Part shown: positions 11,829-19,496 of the stretch, piece after piece
Layout of the letters: each line of letters begins with the position of its first letter
How positions within the stretch are numbered: position 1 is the first letter of the stretch
Origin: an uncultured Nocardioidaceae bacterium
Lineage (GTDB): Bacteria; Actinomycetota; Actinomycetes; Propionibacteriales; Nocardioidaceae
Reading direction: 5' to 3'
NCBI GenBank assembly: GCA_902805865.1
Contig: CADCUK010000043.1
Coordinates: 1-46,098 of the forward strand
Length of the DNA stretch: 46,098 bases
The notes under the pieces: model-generated
The model's input: the letters and a program-made list of their open reading frames with translations, nothing else
Database searches by the model: none
Told to the model about the DNA's origin: nothing
Translations under genes and position numbers: made by a program

Positions 11829-11852
11829 GTTGACCTCAGGCACGGTGGGTAC
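11829..11852 (+). promoter_or_regulatory. SigF/SigB-type promoter candidate GTTG-N14-GGGTAC
   Basis: GTTG 11829-11832, GGGTAC 11847-11852, 9 nt before ATG 11862; divergent to the 11784-11811 site. Confidence 0.45.
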
Positions 11853-11861
11853 CTTCGAGTC

Positions 11862-12722
11862 ATGGATCTGCTCCTGCTTCTCCTGCTCATCGGCGGGATC
11901 TTCTGGCTGATCTCGTCGGCGTCGCGGCGTTCCGTCGGCACCGGGGCGCCGGCCCGCCGCGCGGTCTCCGCTGCCGACCTCGAAGCCCCTCGGCGGGCCG
12001 CCGAGGAGGACGTCACGCGCTTCGGCGAGGAGCTGCAGCGCCTCGACCTGGACGTGCAGATGGCCGGTGTGGACGAGGCGATGCTGCAGGACTGGCAGCG
12101 GGCGCTCGACTCCTACGAGTCCGCCAAGCGCTCGCTCGAGCTGGTTCAGATGCCGGAGGACGTGAGGCACGTGACCACGGCGCTCGAGGACGGACGGTAC
12201 GCCGTCGCGTGCGTCCGCGCCCGCCGCGACGGTCAGCCGCTGCCGGTCCGTCGGCCGCCGTGCTTCTTCAACCCCTCGCACGGCCCTTCGACGACTGATG
12301 TCGACTGGTCGCCCCCGGGTGGACAGGCTCGCCGGATCCCGGTCTGCGGTGCCGACGCCGATCGGCTGGCGCAGGGCGCGGAGCCCGACATCCGCACCGT
12401 GCCGCAGGGCGCGGGCCGCGTGCCGTACTGGAACGCCGGTCCCGCGTACTCCCCTTGGGCCATGGGCTACTTCTCCATGTACGCCGCGACCGGACTGCTG
12501 CCGGCCTTCATGTTGGGCAGCCTGCTCGCCACCGACTGGGACGGCGTACCGGCCGACGGCTTCGACACCGGGGGCGACGCCGGTGACGGCGGCTTCGACG
12601 GCGGGGACGGCGGCGGGGACGGTGGCGACTTCGGCGGCGGTGACGTCTCCGGTGGCGGCGACTTCGGCGCCGGCGGGTTCGGGGACGGCGGTTTCGGGGA
12701 CTTCGGCGACTTCGGGTTCTGA
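11862..12722 (+). CDS. membrane-anchored hypothetical protein with Gly/Asp-rich C-terminal tail
   Basis: MDLLLLLLLIGGIFWLISS N-terminal TM; tail GDAGDGGFDGGDGGGDGGDFGGGDVSGGGDFGAGGFGDGGFGDFGDFGF. Confidence 0.8.
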   Translation: MDLLLLLLLIGGIFWLISSASRRSVGTGAPARRAVSAADLEAPRRAAEEDVTRFGEELQRLDLDVQMAGVDEAMLQDWQRALDSYESAKRSLELVQMPEDVRHVTTALEDGRYAVACVRARRDGQPLPVRRPPCFFNPSHGPSTTDVDWSPPGGQARRIPVCGADADRLAQGAEPDIRTVPQGAGRVPYWNAGPAYSPWAMGYFSMYAATGLLPAFMLGSLLATDWDGVPADGFDTGGDAGDGGFDGGDGGGDGGDFGGGDVSGGGDFGAGGFGDGGFGDFGDFGF

Positions 12723-12746
12723 CCGCCGGGCTGCGTCAGGGTTGCG

Positions 12747-15278
12747 TCAGGACGACTGGCGGAGGCGTACCGCGACGAGGGCGACGTCGTCGTCGGGCCG
12801 TTCCGGGAGCATCTCCTGGATCACCAGCGCACAGAGCCGGTCCAGCGGCACGTCCATCGGGGCCAGCCGCTGCAGCGTGTCGCGGAGCAACCGAAGCCCG
12901 ACGTCGAGCGACTGGTCGCGACGCTCCACCAGCCCGTCGGTGTAGAGCAGCACGGTGGCGCCGTGGTCGAGCGTGACCACGGACTCGACGCGTCGAGCAT
13001 CGGGGTCCAGGCCGAGCAGGAGGTCGGACTCGACCGCACTCAGCTCGACGACGTCACCGTCGGGGTTGATCACCATCGGGGGTGGGTGGCCGGCATTGGA
13101 CCAGCGCAAGCGGGTCAGCGCACGCGACCTCTCGTCCTGGGTCTGCTCCAGACGGGCCACGACGGCGGTCGCCGTGGTGTCCGTGCCGAGGGTCTCCATC
13201 GCCCGGTCCACGCCACGGAGCACGTCCGCCGGACCGTCCCCGGTGTGCACGCCGATCGCGCGCAGCAGGCTGCGCACCTGCCCCATCGCGGCCGCGGCAG
13301 CGGTGTCGTGGCCGACGACGTCGCCGATGACGATCACCGTCGCGCCGTCGCGCTGGAGGAAGGAGTCGTACCAGTCCCCACCGACCTGGGCGACCTGCGC
13401 CGCGGGCTCGTAGCGCACCGCGACGTCGACGTTCTCCGGCTGGGGGGGCTCGGTGAGCAGCGCGCGTTGCAGCCCCTCCGCCAGGTCGCGCTGCTGCTCG
13501 AACAGCCGGGCGTTGTCGAGGGCCAGCCCGGCACGCGTCGCCACCTCGCCGATGAGGTCGAGGTCGGTCGGGGTGAACGGCGCGCGTTCGACTCCGCGAC
13601 ACGCGGTGAGCAACCCGACGATCCGTCCGCGTCCGCGGAGCGGCTGCACGCTCACCGCCCCGGGGTTCAGCTCCATGCAGAGGTCGCGGGCCTCGCCCGG
13701 CAGCAGCACCCCGGCCAGCACCTCCGCCGCGTCGTAGAGCGCGACGCCGGGCTCGCCGGTGCGCAACGTGTGCGCGAGCAGCGAGCTCTCGGTCAGCGCG
13801 GGCACCCTCGTCTCGGCGTACCGCTCGACGACCGACCTCAGCTCGGGATCCGCGTGCCAGCTGCCGACATCGCGGAGCCGGCGCCGCCAGTCGGGGTGCA
13901 CGTCGTCATCGACGAGCGTCACCACGCACCAGTCGGCTAGCTCGGGCACGACCATGGCCGCGAGCTTCCCGACTCCCTTGGAGGCGTCGAGGCTCGCGGT
14001 CAGCTCGGTCGTGAGCCGAGCGAGCAGTGCGCTGCGGGTGGCGGAGCGTTCCAGCTCCTCCTGCGCCTGCCGGCGTGCGGTGATGTCGACGAAGTAGACC
14101 GACAGCCCTTCGGGGCTGGGCCAGGCCCGCACCTCGTACCACCCGTTGAGCGGCGCGGGGTAGAAGGCGTCGAACGACACCGGGACACCGCTCTCGACCG
14201 CCCCGCGGAAGTGGGTCTCGAAGTCGCTGCCGACGGCAGCCGGGAACAGCTCCCACAGAGTGCCACCCACCAGCGCCTCCCGGTTGGTCGCCAGGAGTCG
14301 CTCCGCCTCGACGTTGACGTAGACGAACCGCCAGTCGCGGTCGACGCTGTAGAAGGCGGTCGGCATGGCCTCGAGGATGCGGGCGACCCGGGCCTCGCCG
14401 TCCTGCACTGCGGTGGAGTCGTACGCCGCCCCGATCAACCGGATCGCCACCCCGTTGTCGTCGCACATCGCCTGACCACGAGCGGCGATCCAGCGCAGCT
14501 GACCACCGGGGTGGAAGATGCGGTACTCCGCGGCGTACTCACCGCAGGTGTCCAGGGCGAACTGGATGGCCTGGTTCACCCGCGGCAGGTCGTCGGGGTG
14601 CACCGCCTCGTTGAAGGAGTCGATGCTGCCAGAGAACGTCTCGCGCTCGAACGCGAAGAGCTCGAGCAGCCGGTCGTCCCACCGCAGCTCCCCGGTGACG
14701 AGGTCCCAGTCGAAGGCACCCACGCCGGCGGCGTCGACAGCAAGCTGCCAGACCAGCCGGTTCGCGTCGTACTCGGCGCTCAGCGCGGCAAGCTCCAGCT
14801 CGGCCACCACCGGGGCTGCGAGCTGCTCGAGCAGCGTCACGTCCGCGTCCGACCAGCTCCGCTCCCGCGGGCCGTAGACGCAGAGGGCGCCGATGGCCTG
14901 TCCGTCGTCGGTGATCAGGGGTACGCCGAGGTAGGAGCCGACCTCGCCGGACCGCACGGGCGGGAGGTCACGGACCTGGACGTCTACCGGAGCGTCGGCG
15001 ACCGCCAGCGGCGCACGCGCCTCCACCGTGACCGTGCACAGCGAGTCCTCGAGCGGCCCCTCGAACCCGACCGACGCGGCCCCGGCCCCTGCCCCCGCGG
15101 CGACGATCTGCACCTCGGACAGCAGGGACACCTGGGCCGAAGCGGCGCCCAGCAACCGGGCGGCGAGCTCGGCGAGCCGGTTCAACGCCGGGTTGCCCGC
15201 CTCGCCGGGGGCCAGCCGCCGGGCGGCTGACACGCGCGCCTGAGCGCCACTACCCGAGAGGACCACGCCGTGCAGCAT
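12747..15278 (-). CDS. GAF/PAS/GAF-SpoIIE (RsbU-like) PP2C-type serine phosphatase
   Basis: PAS segments (AVDAAGVGAFDWDLVTGELRWDDRLLELF; FYSVDRDWRFVYVNVEAERLL), GAF segments, SpoIIE core AAQVAQVGGDWYDSFLQRDGATVIVIGDVVGHDTAAAAAMGQVRSLLRA. Confidence 0.9.
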   Translation of the reverse strand: MLHGVVLSGSGAQARVSAARRLAPGEAGNPALNRLAELAARLLGAASAQVSLLSEVQIVAAGAGAGAASVGFEGPLEDSLCTVTVEARAPLAVADAPVDVQVRDLPPVRSGEVGSYLGVPLITDDGQAIGALCVYGPRERSWSDADVTLLEQLAAPVVAELELAALSAEYDANRLVWQLAVDAAGVGAFDWDLVTGELRWDDRLLELFAFERETFSGSIDSFNEAVHPDDLPRVNQAIQFALDTCGEYAAEYRIFHPGGQLRWIAARGQAMCDDNGVAIRLIGAAYDSTAVQDGEARVARILEAMPTAFYSVDRDWRFVYVNVEAERLLATNREALVGGTLWELFPAAVGSDFETHFRGAVESGVPVSFDAFYPAPLNGWYEVRAWPSPEGLSVYFVDITARRQAQEELERSATRSALLARLTTELTASLDASKGVGKLAAMVVPELADWCVVTLVDDDVHPDWRRRLRDVGSWHADPELRSVVERYAETRVPALTESSLLAHTLRTGEPGVALYDAAEVLAGVLLPGEARDLCMELNPGAVSVQPLRGRGRIVGLLTACRGVERAPFTPTDLDLIGEVATRAGLALDNARLFEQQRDLAEGLQRALLTEPPQPENVDVAVRYEPAAQVAQVGGDWYDSFLQRDGATVIVIGDVVGHDTAAAAAMGQVRSLLRAIGVHTGDGPADVLRGVDRAMETLGTDTTATAVVARLEQTQDERSRALTRLRWSNAGHPPPMVINPDGDVVELSAVESDLLLGLDPDARRVESVVTLDHGATVLLYTDGLVERRDQSLDVGLRLLRDTLQRLAPMDVPLDRLCALVIQEMLPERPDDDVALVAVRLRQSS

Positions 15279-15317
15279 CCCATCTGCCGCAAACCGGCGC
15301 CAGATCGCGTCAGCCGC

Positions 15318-16247
15318 TCACCAGTCCAGCCGCAGGTGCAGGGCCAACGACGGTGCGGCGTGGTCGTCCGCGTCCACGGTGGCCAGCACCCGGGCGGACC
15401 TGCTCGACCGTTCGACGAGCGCGAGCCCCTCGACCTTGTTGACGCAGCCGTCGACGTCGGGCAGGGCGGCGCTCGCGACCACCCTGGAGCCCTCCAGGAC
15501 CACCAGCGCCGAGCCGACGACGGGGCCGTCGTCGCGGGGGTTCGGCGCGTCCTCCGCGGCTGCGGAGAGCAGCAACACCGGTGACGACGTCGAGCCCGAC
15601 AGCACCACGGCGTCCGTGGCGGCCAGGCCTACGCCGCCCACCTCTCCGAGGTCGTAGTGCAGCGCGTTGCCCGGAACCACCTCGGCGGGATCCAGCTCGC
15701 CGCGGATCGCCGCGACCAGGGCCTCCAGGTCCAGGTCGATGCTGCCGGTGGGCAGCCCGGCCGACGGCATGCCTCGGTGGAACCAGCGCACCATCTCGCC
15801 GATGACGCAGGCGCCCTCGAGGTTGAGCTCGTCGGCCGTGATGGAGAGGGCACCGGCCACCGCGGCGTACAACGGCGTGAGGTCGGCGAGCGTGACCTCG
15901 GGCTCGCCGCTCGACCAGCTCGTCAACGCCCCGCGCATCCGTGCCTCGCTCGATCCCGAACCGAGCATCAGCACCGACTCCTGATCGGCGACGAGCACCT
16001 CGCAAGCGGCCTCCAGGTCGGGCTTGAGGTGCTTGTTCCCCGACGACTCCTCGAAGACGTCGTGCCCCTCGATCGCCGGGAAGATCCGGACCGGCCGCAC
16101 CGAGTCACCGTGCCACCAGGCGGCGTGGGTGGCGTCGTCCTGGGCGACGAGCCAGCCCGGGCCGAGGCGTGCGATCGCAGACGCCGCCCGCACCGGCGCG
16201 CCGTCGTCGAACTCGAGCCGGGTCAGGTCCTCGACATCCACTCTCAT
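15318..16247 (-). CDS. hypothetical protein, DUF6929-like
   Basis: 309-aa ORF MRVDVEDLTRLEFDDGAPVRAASAIARLGPGWLVAQDD...; family call from memory. Confidence 0.6.
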   Translation of the reverse strand: MRVDVEDLTRLEFDDGAPVRAASAIARLGPGWLVAQDDATHAAWWHGDSVRPVRIFPAIEGHDVFEESSGNKHLKPDLEAACEVLVADQESVLMLGSGSSEARMRGALTSWSSGEPEVTLADLTPLYAAVAGALSITADELNLEGACVIGEMVRWFHRGMPSAGLPTGSIDLDLEALVAAIRGELDPAEVVPGNALHYDLGEVGGVGLAATDAVVLSGSTSSPVLLLSAAAEDAPNPRDDGPVVGSALVVLEGSRVVASAALPDVDGCVNKVEGLALVERSSRSARVLATVDADDHAAPSLALHLRLDW

Positions 16248-16303
16248 CGCCCCAGCCTGGCACGGCGCCGTCGGAGGGCTCTCGGTGAGAGACGCTGTGG
16301 CAG

Positions 16304-16741
16304 ATGGGTAAGGCTCAGCGCATGTGGCCACGCAACGAGACCGAGATCCTGCCGGAGCACTGGCTGACCACTGCTGTGGACACGATGGTGCGACTGGTCG
16401 AGGCCGCCGGGGCCGTCATCATCTTCGTCGGCGCGGTCATCGCCGCCTTCGGATTCCTGCGGGCGCTCCCTCGTCGGGACCCGGACTCCTTCGTGCCGGT
16501 GCGGTTGCGCTTCGGCCGGTTCCTCGTCCTGGGGCTGGAGTTCCAGCTCGCCAGCGACATCCTGCGCACCGCCATCGCCCCCAGCTACGAGGAGCTCGGG
16601 AAGCTGGCGGTGGTGGCAGCGATCCGGACCGCGTTGAACTACTTCCTCGCACGGGAGATCGAGGAGGAGAAGGCGATCCTGGTGGAGTACGACGAGCGGC
16701 GGAGCGCTGCCCGGGCGGCGAAGTCCGATCCCGCGCCGTGA
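16304..16741 (+). CDS. DUF1622 family membrane protein
   Basis: LVEAAGAVIIFVGAVIAAFGF...RLRFGRFLVLGLEFQLASDILRTAIAPSYEELGKLAVVAAIRTALNYFLAREIE; start may be 16322 instead. Confidence 0.85.
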   Translation: MGKAQRMWPRNETEILPEHWLTTAVDTMVRLVEAAGAVIIFVGAVIAAFGFLRALPRRDPDSFVPVRLRFGRFLVLGLEFQLASDILRTAIAPSYEELGKLAVVAAIRTALNYFLAREIEEEKAILVEYDERRSAARAAKSDPAP

Positions 16742-16941
16742 CCCGGACACGACGGGCAGCGTCGCTGCTGCTGCTGCGCGACCTGGCCACCGCGGCGGCG
16801 TTGCTGTGGATGACGTTGTCCGACGGCTGGCCGCCGATCGCTGTCGCTGCCGGACTCGTGCTGTCGCGCGTCCTCGTCGTCCCTCGTCTCTCTTCGCTGT
16901 CCGGTTCCAGGAAGGTGCATAGATCCCCCAGTTCCGGTTAA
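16738..16941 (+). CDS. small membrane hypothetical protein
   Basis: GTG start overlaps DUF1622 stop (GTGA); hydrophobic 67-aa ORF VTRTRRAASLLLLRDLATAAALLWMTLSDGWPPIAVAAGLVLSRVLVVPR. Confidence 0.6.
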   Translation: MTRTRRAASLLLLRDLATAAALLWMTLSDGWPPIAVAAGLVLSRVLVVPRLSSLSGSRKVHRSPSSG

Positions 16942-16950
16942 CCATCACGC

Positions 16951-17898
16951 ATGGTTGCCTCAGGCTCGCTCGCTGCGCCCGCGTGGCTGGATCGGACCCT
17001 CTTCCCGTTCGACAGCAGGTACGTCGACATCGACGGTCACCGCGTCCACTACGTCGACGAGGGCCGAGGTCCGACACTGCTCCTGCTGCACGGGAACCCG
17101 ACCTGGTCCTTCGCCTACCGGGACGTCATCAGGGAGCTGTCGTCGGAGTTCCGCTGCGTGGCGCTCGACTACCCCGGCTTCGGGCTGTCCGAAGCCGCGG
17201 ACGGGTACGGCTACCGACCCGCTGAGCATGCCGGGGTGACGGCACGGTTCATCGAGTCGCTCGACCTGGACGACGTCATCGTCATGCTCCATGACTGGGG
17301 CGGACCGATCGGCGTGGCCGCTGCAGCCTCCGCTCGGGAGCGCATCCGTGGCCTCGTCGTCGGCAACACCTGGGCCTGGCCGGTCAACGGCGACCTGCAC
17401 TTCGAGGTCTTCTCCCGCACCATGGGAGGAGCCGTCGGCCGCGAGCTGATCCGCCGGCTGAACCTCTTCGTCAACCTGACGATCCCTGCAGGCCATCGCC
17501 GGCGTCGCATCAGCGGCCACGAGCTCCAGCACTACCAACGGCCGATGGCAACCAGGGAGCGCCGCAACGCGACCGCGGTGCTGCCCCGAGCGATCATCGC
17601 CGATCGCGGCTTCCTGGAGTCGGTGGCCGCGGACCTCGAGCTGCTCCGGGACCTGCCGTCCCTCCTGCTGTGGGCTGATGGGGATCCGGCGTTCCGGGAC
17701 CGCGAACGGCGTCGCTGGCAGGACCTCCTGCCGAACCGCATCGACGTCACGATCGCCGGGGCCGGCCACTTCGTGCAGTCGGACGCCCCTCAGGACGTCG
17801 CTGACGCCATCCACGCCTGGTGGGCCACGGTTGAACCCATCGCGAAACGGCAACGATCAGTGGACACCCACGCACCGATCCAGGGAGAGAACGCATGA
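16951..17898 (+). CDS. alpha/beta hydrolase, haloalkane dehalogenase-like
   Basis: LLLHGNPTWSFAYR oxyanion region; nucleophile elbow VIVMLHDWGGPIG; LLWADGDPAFRD acid; GAGHFVQSDAPQDVADAI catalytic His. Confidence 0.85.
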   Translation: MVASGSLAAPAWLDRTLFPFDSRYVDIDGHRVHYVDEGRGPTLLLLHGNPTWSFAYRDVIRELSSEFRCVALDYPGFGLSEAADGYGYRPAEHAGVTARFIESLDLDDVIVMLHDWGGPIGVAAAASARERIRGLVVGNTWAWPVNGDLHFEVFSRTMGGAVGRELIRRLNLFVNLTIPAGHRRRRISGHELQHYQRPMATRERRNATAVLPRAIIADRGFLESVAADLELLRDLPSLLLWADGDPAFRDRERRRWQDLLPNRIDVTIAGAGHFVQSDAPQDVADAIHAWWATVEPIAKRQRSVDTHAPIQGENA

Positions 17899-18512
17899 CC
17901 GACGTCAATGTCTCAGTCATCTACTACTCGGCCAGCGGCACCACGCACGAGATGGCACAACGGCTGGCGCAGGCAGCCGAGAAGGCCGGCGCGGAGGTCC
18001 GGCTCCGGCATGTCGCGGAGCTGGCGCCCCAGGAGGTCATCGAGCAGAACGGTGACTGGGCACAGCATCGCCAGCTCGTCGGGGACGAGCCGGTCGCGAC
18101 GGCAGACGACGTGGTCTGGGCGGACGTGGTGCTGTTCGGCTCCCCCACCCGGTTCGGCAACATCGCTAGCCAGCTGAAGCAGTTCATCGACACCCTCGGC
18201 CCCCAGTGGGGCGAAGGGCTGCTCGCCGACAAGGTCTACGCCGGCTTCACCTCCACCCAGACCACCCACGGTGGCCAGGAGTCGACGCTTCTCGCCCTCT
18301 ACAACGTGATCTACCACTTCGGTGGCCTCATCGTGCCTCCGGGCTACACCGACCCGGTCAAGTTCGCCGACGGCAACCCGTACGGCGTCAGCAAGGTCAC
18401 CGGCCCGGACAACGACGCCCCGCTCGAGGACCAGGACATGCATGCGCTCGACCACATGGCCGAAAGATGCGTCGACGTCGCTCGGCGTTTCAAAGCGGGA
18501 AGCCAGGAGTAG
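17895..18512 (+). CDS. wrbA: NAD(P)H:quinone oxidoreductase, type IV (WrbA)
   Basis: Flavodoxin fold IYYSASGTTHEMAQRLAQAAEKAGAEVRLRHVAELAP; VLFGSPTRFGNIASQLKQFIDTLGPQW; FTSTQTTHGGQE. Confidence 0.93.
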   Translation: MTDVNVSVIYYSASGTTHEMAQRLAQAAEKAGAEVRLRHVAELAPQEVIEQNGDWAQHRQLVGDEPVATADDVVWADVVLFGSPTRFGNIASQLKQFIDTLGPQWGEGLLADKVYAGFTSTQTTHGGQESTLLALYNVIYHFGGLIVPPGYTDPVKFADGNPYGVSKVTGPDNDAPLEDQDMHALDHMAERCVDVARRFKAGSQE

Positions 18513-18527
18513 ATCGGTAGCGTGCTC

Positions 18528-18554
18528 GGTGTGACCTGAGTCACTCACGGGTAT
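18528..18554 (+). promoter_or_regulatory. SigF/SigB-type promoter candidate GGTGT-N16-GGGTAT
   Basis: GGTGT 18528-18532, spacer 16, GGGTAT 18549-18554; same layout as 19318-19344. Confidence 0.6.
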
Positions 18555-18570
18555 CAGTTCCGTCGAAGAA

Positions 18571-18632
18571 GCGCATCTGGAGGGATGCGCCGAAGCAGGA
18601 ACTGAAGTGCGGAAACCTGGGAGGGATCGCAC
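18571..18632 (+). promoter_or_regulatory. structured 5' leader, copy 1
   Basis: Hairpin GCGCATC-TGGAGG-GATGCGC (18571-18590), 16-nt linker, GTGCG...CGCAC stem (18607-18632) enclosing SD GGGAGGG; start ATG 18634. Confidence 0.6.
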
Positions 18633-18644
18633 CATGTTGCCGAC
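18606..18644 (+). repeat. direct repeat copy 1: AGTGCGGAAACCTGGGAGGGATCGCACCATGTTGCCGAC
   Basis: Near-identical to 19399-19436 (one substitution, one indel). Confidence 0.85.
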
Positions 18645-19302
18645 AATCGCTTGGCCGAAGGCCGACGAGATCAAGGACCACTGGGCCTGGCGGCCCGAGT
18701 GGACACCCCACCGGCCGAGGCTGCTGTGGTACCTCACGTTCGAAGGGGCCCCCGACGTACGCGCGGCTGCGGCCCCTCCGGGGGACGTCCTCCGGGCCGC
18801 AGGGGCCGATGTCGTACCACCGGAGTGGCTGCACCTCACGATGAACCATGTGGGGTTCGCCGACGAGCTCGACGAACGGGCCGTGCGAGCCTCGGCCGAC
18901 GAGGTCGGGCGCAGGCTCCGGGACGAGGAGCCGTTCGAGCTCACCCTCGGCCCCGTCCACCAGCTGTCCGACGCCGTTGTGCTCGAGGCCGGCCCCGCCG
19001 AGCCCTTGCAGAAGCTGCGCGGCACGGTGGTCGGGGCCATGGCCCACACCGGCATGGCCGAGCCGGACGACATCGACGAGGTCTTCTGGCCGCACGTGAG
19101 CCTCTGCTACCTGAACTCCCGGACCGATCGCGCGCGGGTCGGAGAGATGGTGCGGACCGCGGACCACAGCACGGTCAGCGTGCGCTGCGACCGGCTGTTC
19201 CAGGTCCTCGTCACCCGGACCGGCGCTCACTACCGCTGGCAGGTCCTGGAGGACGTCAAGCTCGGCACCGACCGGACCCGGAGCAAGTACGCCGACCGGT
19301 AG
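18634..19302 (+). CDS. 2'-5' RNA ligase family / 2H phosphoesterase
   Basis: Two HxS/T motifs: EWLHLTMNHVG and FWPHVSLCYLN; N-terminus MLPTIAWPKADEIKDHW matches the repeat element's MLPT. Confidence 0.8.
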   Translation: MLPTIAWPKADEIKDHWAWRPEWTPHRPRLLWYLTFEGAPDVRAAAAPPGDVLRAAGADVVPPEWLHLTMNHVGFADELDERAVRASADEVGRRLRDEEPFELTLGPVHQLSDAVVLEAGPAEPLQKLRGTVVGAMAHTGMAEPDDIDEVFWPHVSLCYLNSRTDRARVGEMVRTADHSTVSVRCDRLFQVLVTRTGAHYRWQVLEDVKLGTDRTRSKYADR

Positions 19303-19317
19303 CCGCCACGGTCGCCG

Positions 19318-19344
19318 GGTGTGACCCGGATCGCCCCTGGGTAG
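19318..19344 (+). promoter_or_regulatory. SigF/SigB-type promoter candidate GGTGT-N16-GGGTAG
   Basis: GGTGT 19318-19322, spacer 16, GGGTAG 19339-19344. Confidence 0.55.
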
Positions 19345-19362
19345 GCCTTCCAGGAGAGGACT

Positions 19363-19424
19363 CGCGCCCGAACCAGGGCGTGGAGGAGCAGTAGCACCGT
19401 GCGGACACCTGGGAGGGATCGCAC
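19363..19424 (+). promoter_or_regulatory. structured 5' leader, copy 2
   Basis: Hairpin CGCGCCC-GAACCA-GGGCGTG (19363-19382), 16-nt linker, GTGCG...CGCAC stem (19399-19424) enclosing SD GGGAGGG. Confidence 0.6.
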
Positions 19425-19436
19425 ATGTTGCCGACC
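19399..19436 (+). repeat. direct repeat copy 2: GTGCGGACACCTGGGAGGGATCGCACATGTTGCCGACC
   Basis: Near-identical to 18606-18644. Confidence 0.85.
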
Positions 19437-19496
19437 GCTGATTGGCCAGACCGCACCCCGGCACCAGTCGGACAGGAAGCTTGGCGTGCGCACTGA
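19425..19496 (+). CDS. putative upstream leader peptide MLPTADWPDRTPAPVGQEAWRAH
   Basis: ATG 7 nt after SD GGGAGGG; TGA 19494-19496 abuts the gpgS start region; N-terminus parallels MLPTIAWP of the 2H gene. Confidence 0.4.
   Translation: MLPTADWPDRTPAPVGQEAWRAH

Noticed and set aside
16284-16311. GGTGA-N17-GGGTAA as another stress promoter for the DUF1622 gene
   Set aside because: The -35 and last -10 base deviate and it overlaps the annotated start; plausible only if translation starts at 16322, so not listed as a feature.
18606-19436. Repeat pair as an integron attC pair, IS ends, or antisense tRNA remnants (the GRDRT reading)
   Set aside because: No GTTRRRY/RYYYAAC core sites, no transposase or target duplication, and no cloverleaf could be folded; promoter-leader-SD-start layout explains the conservation better.
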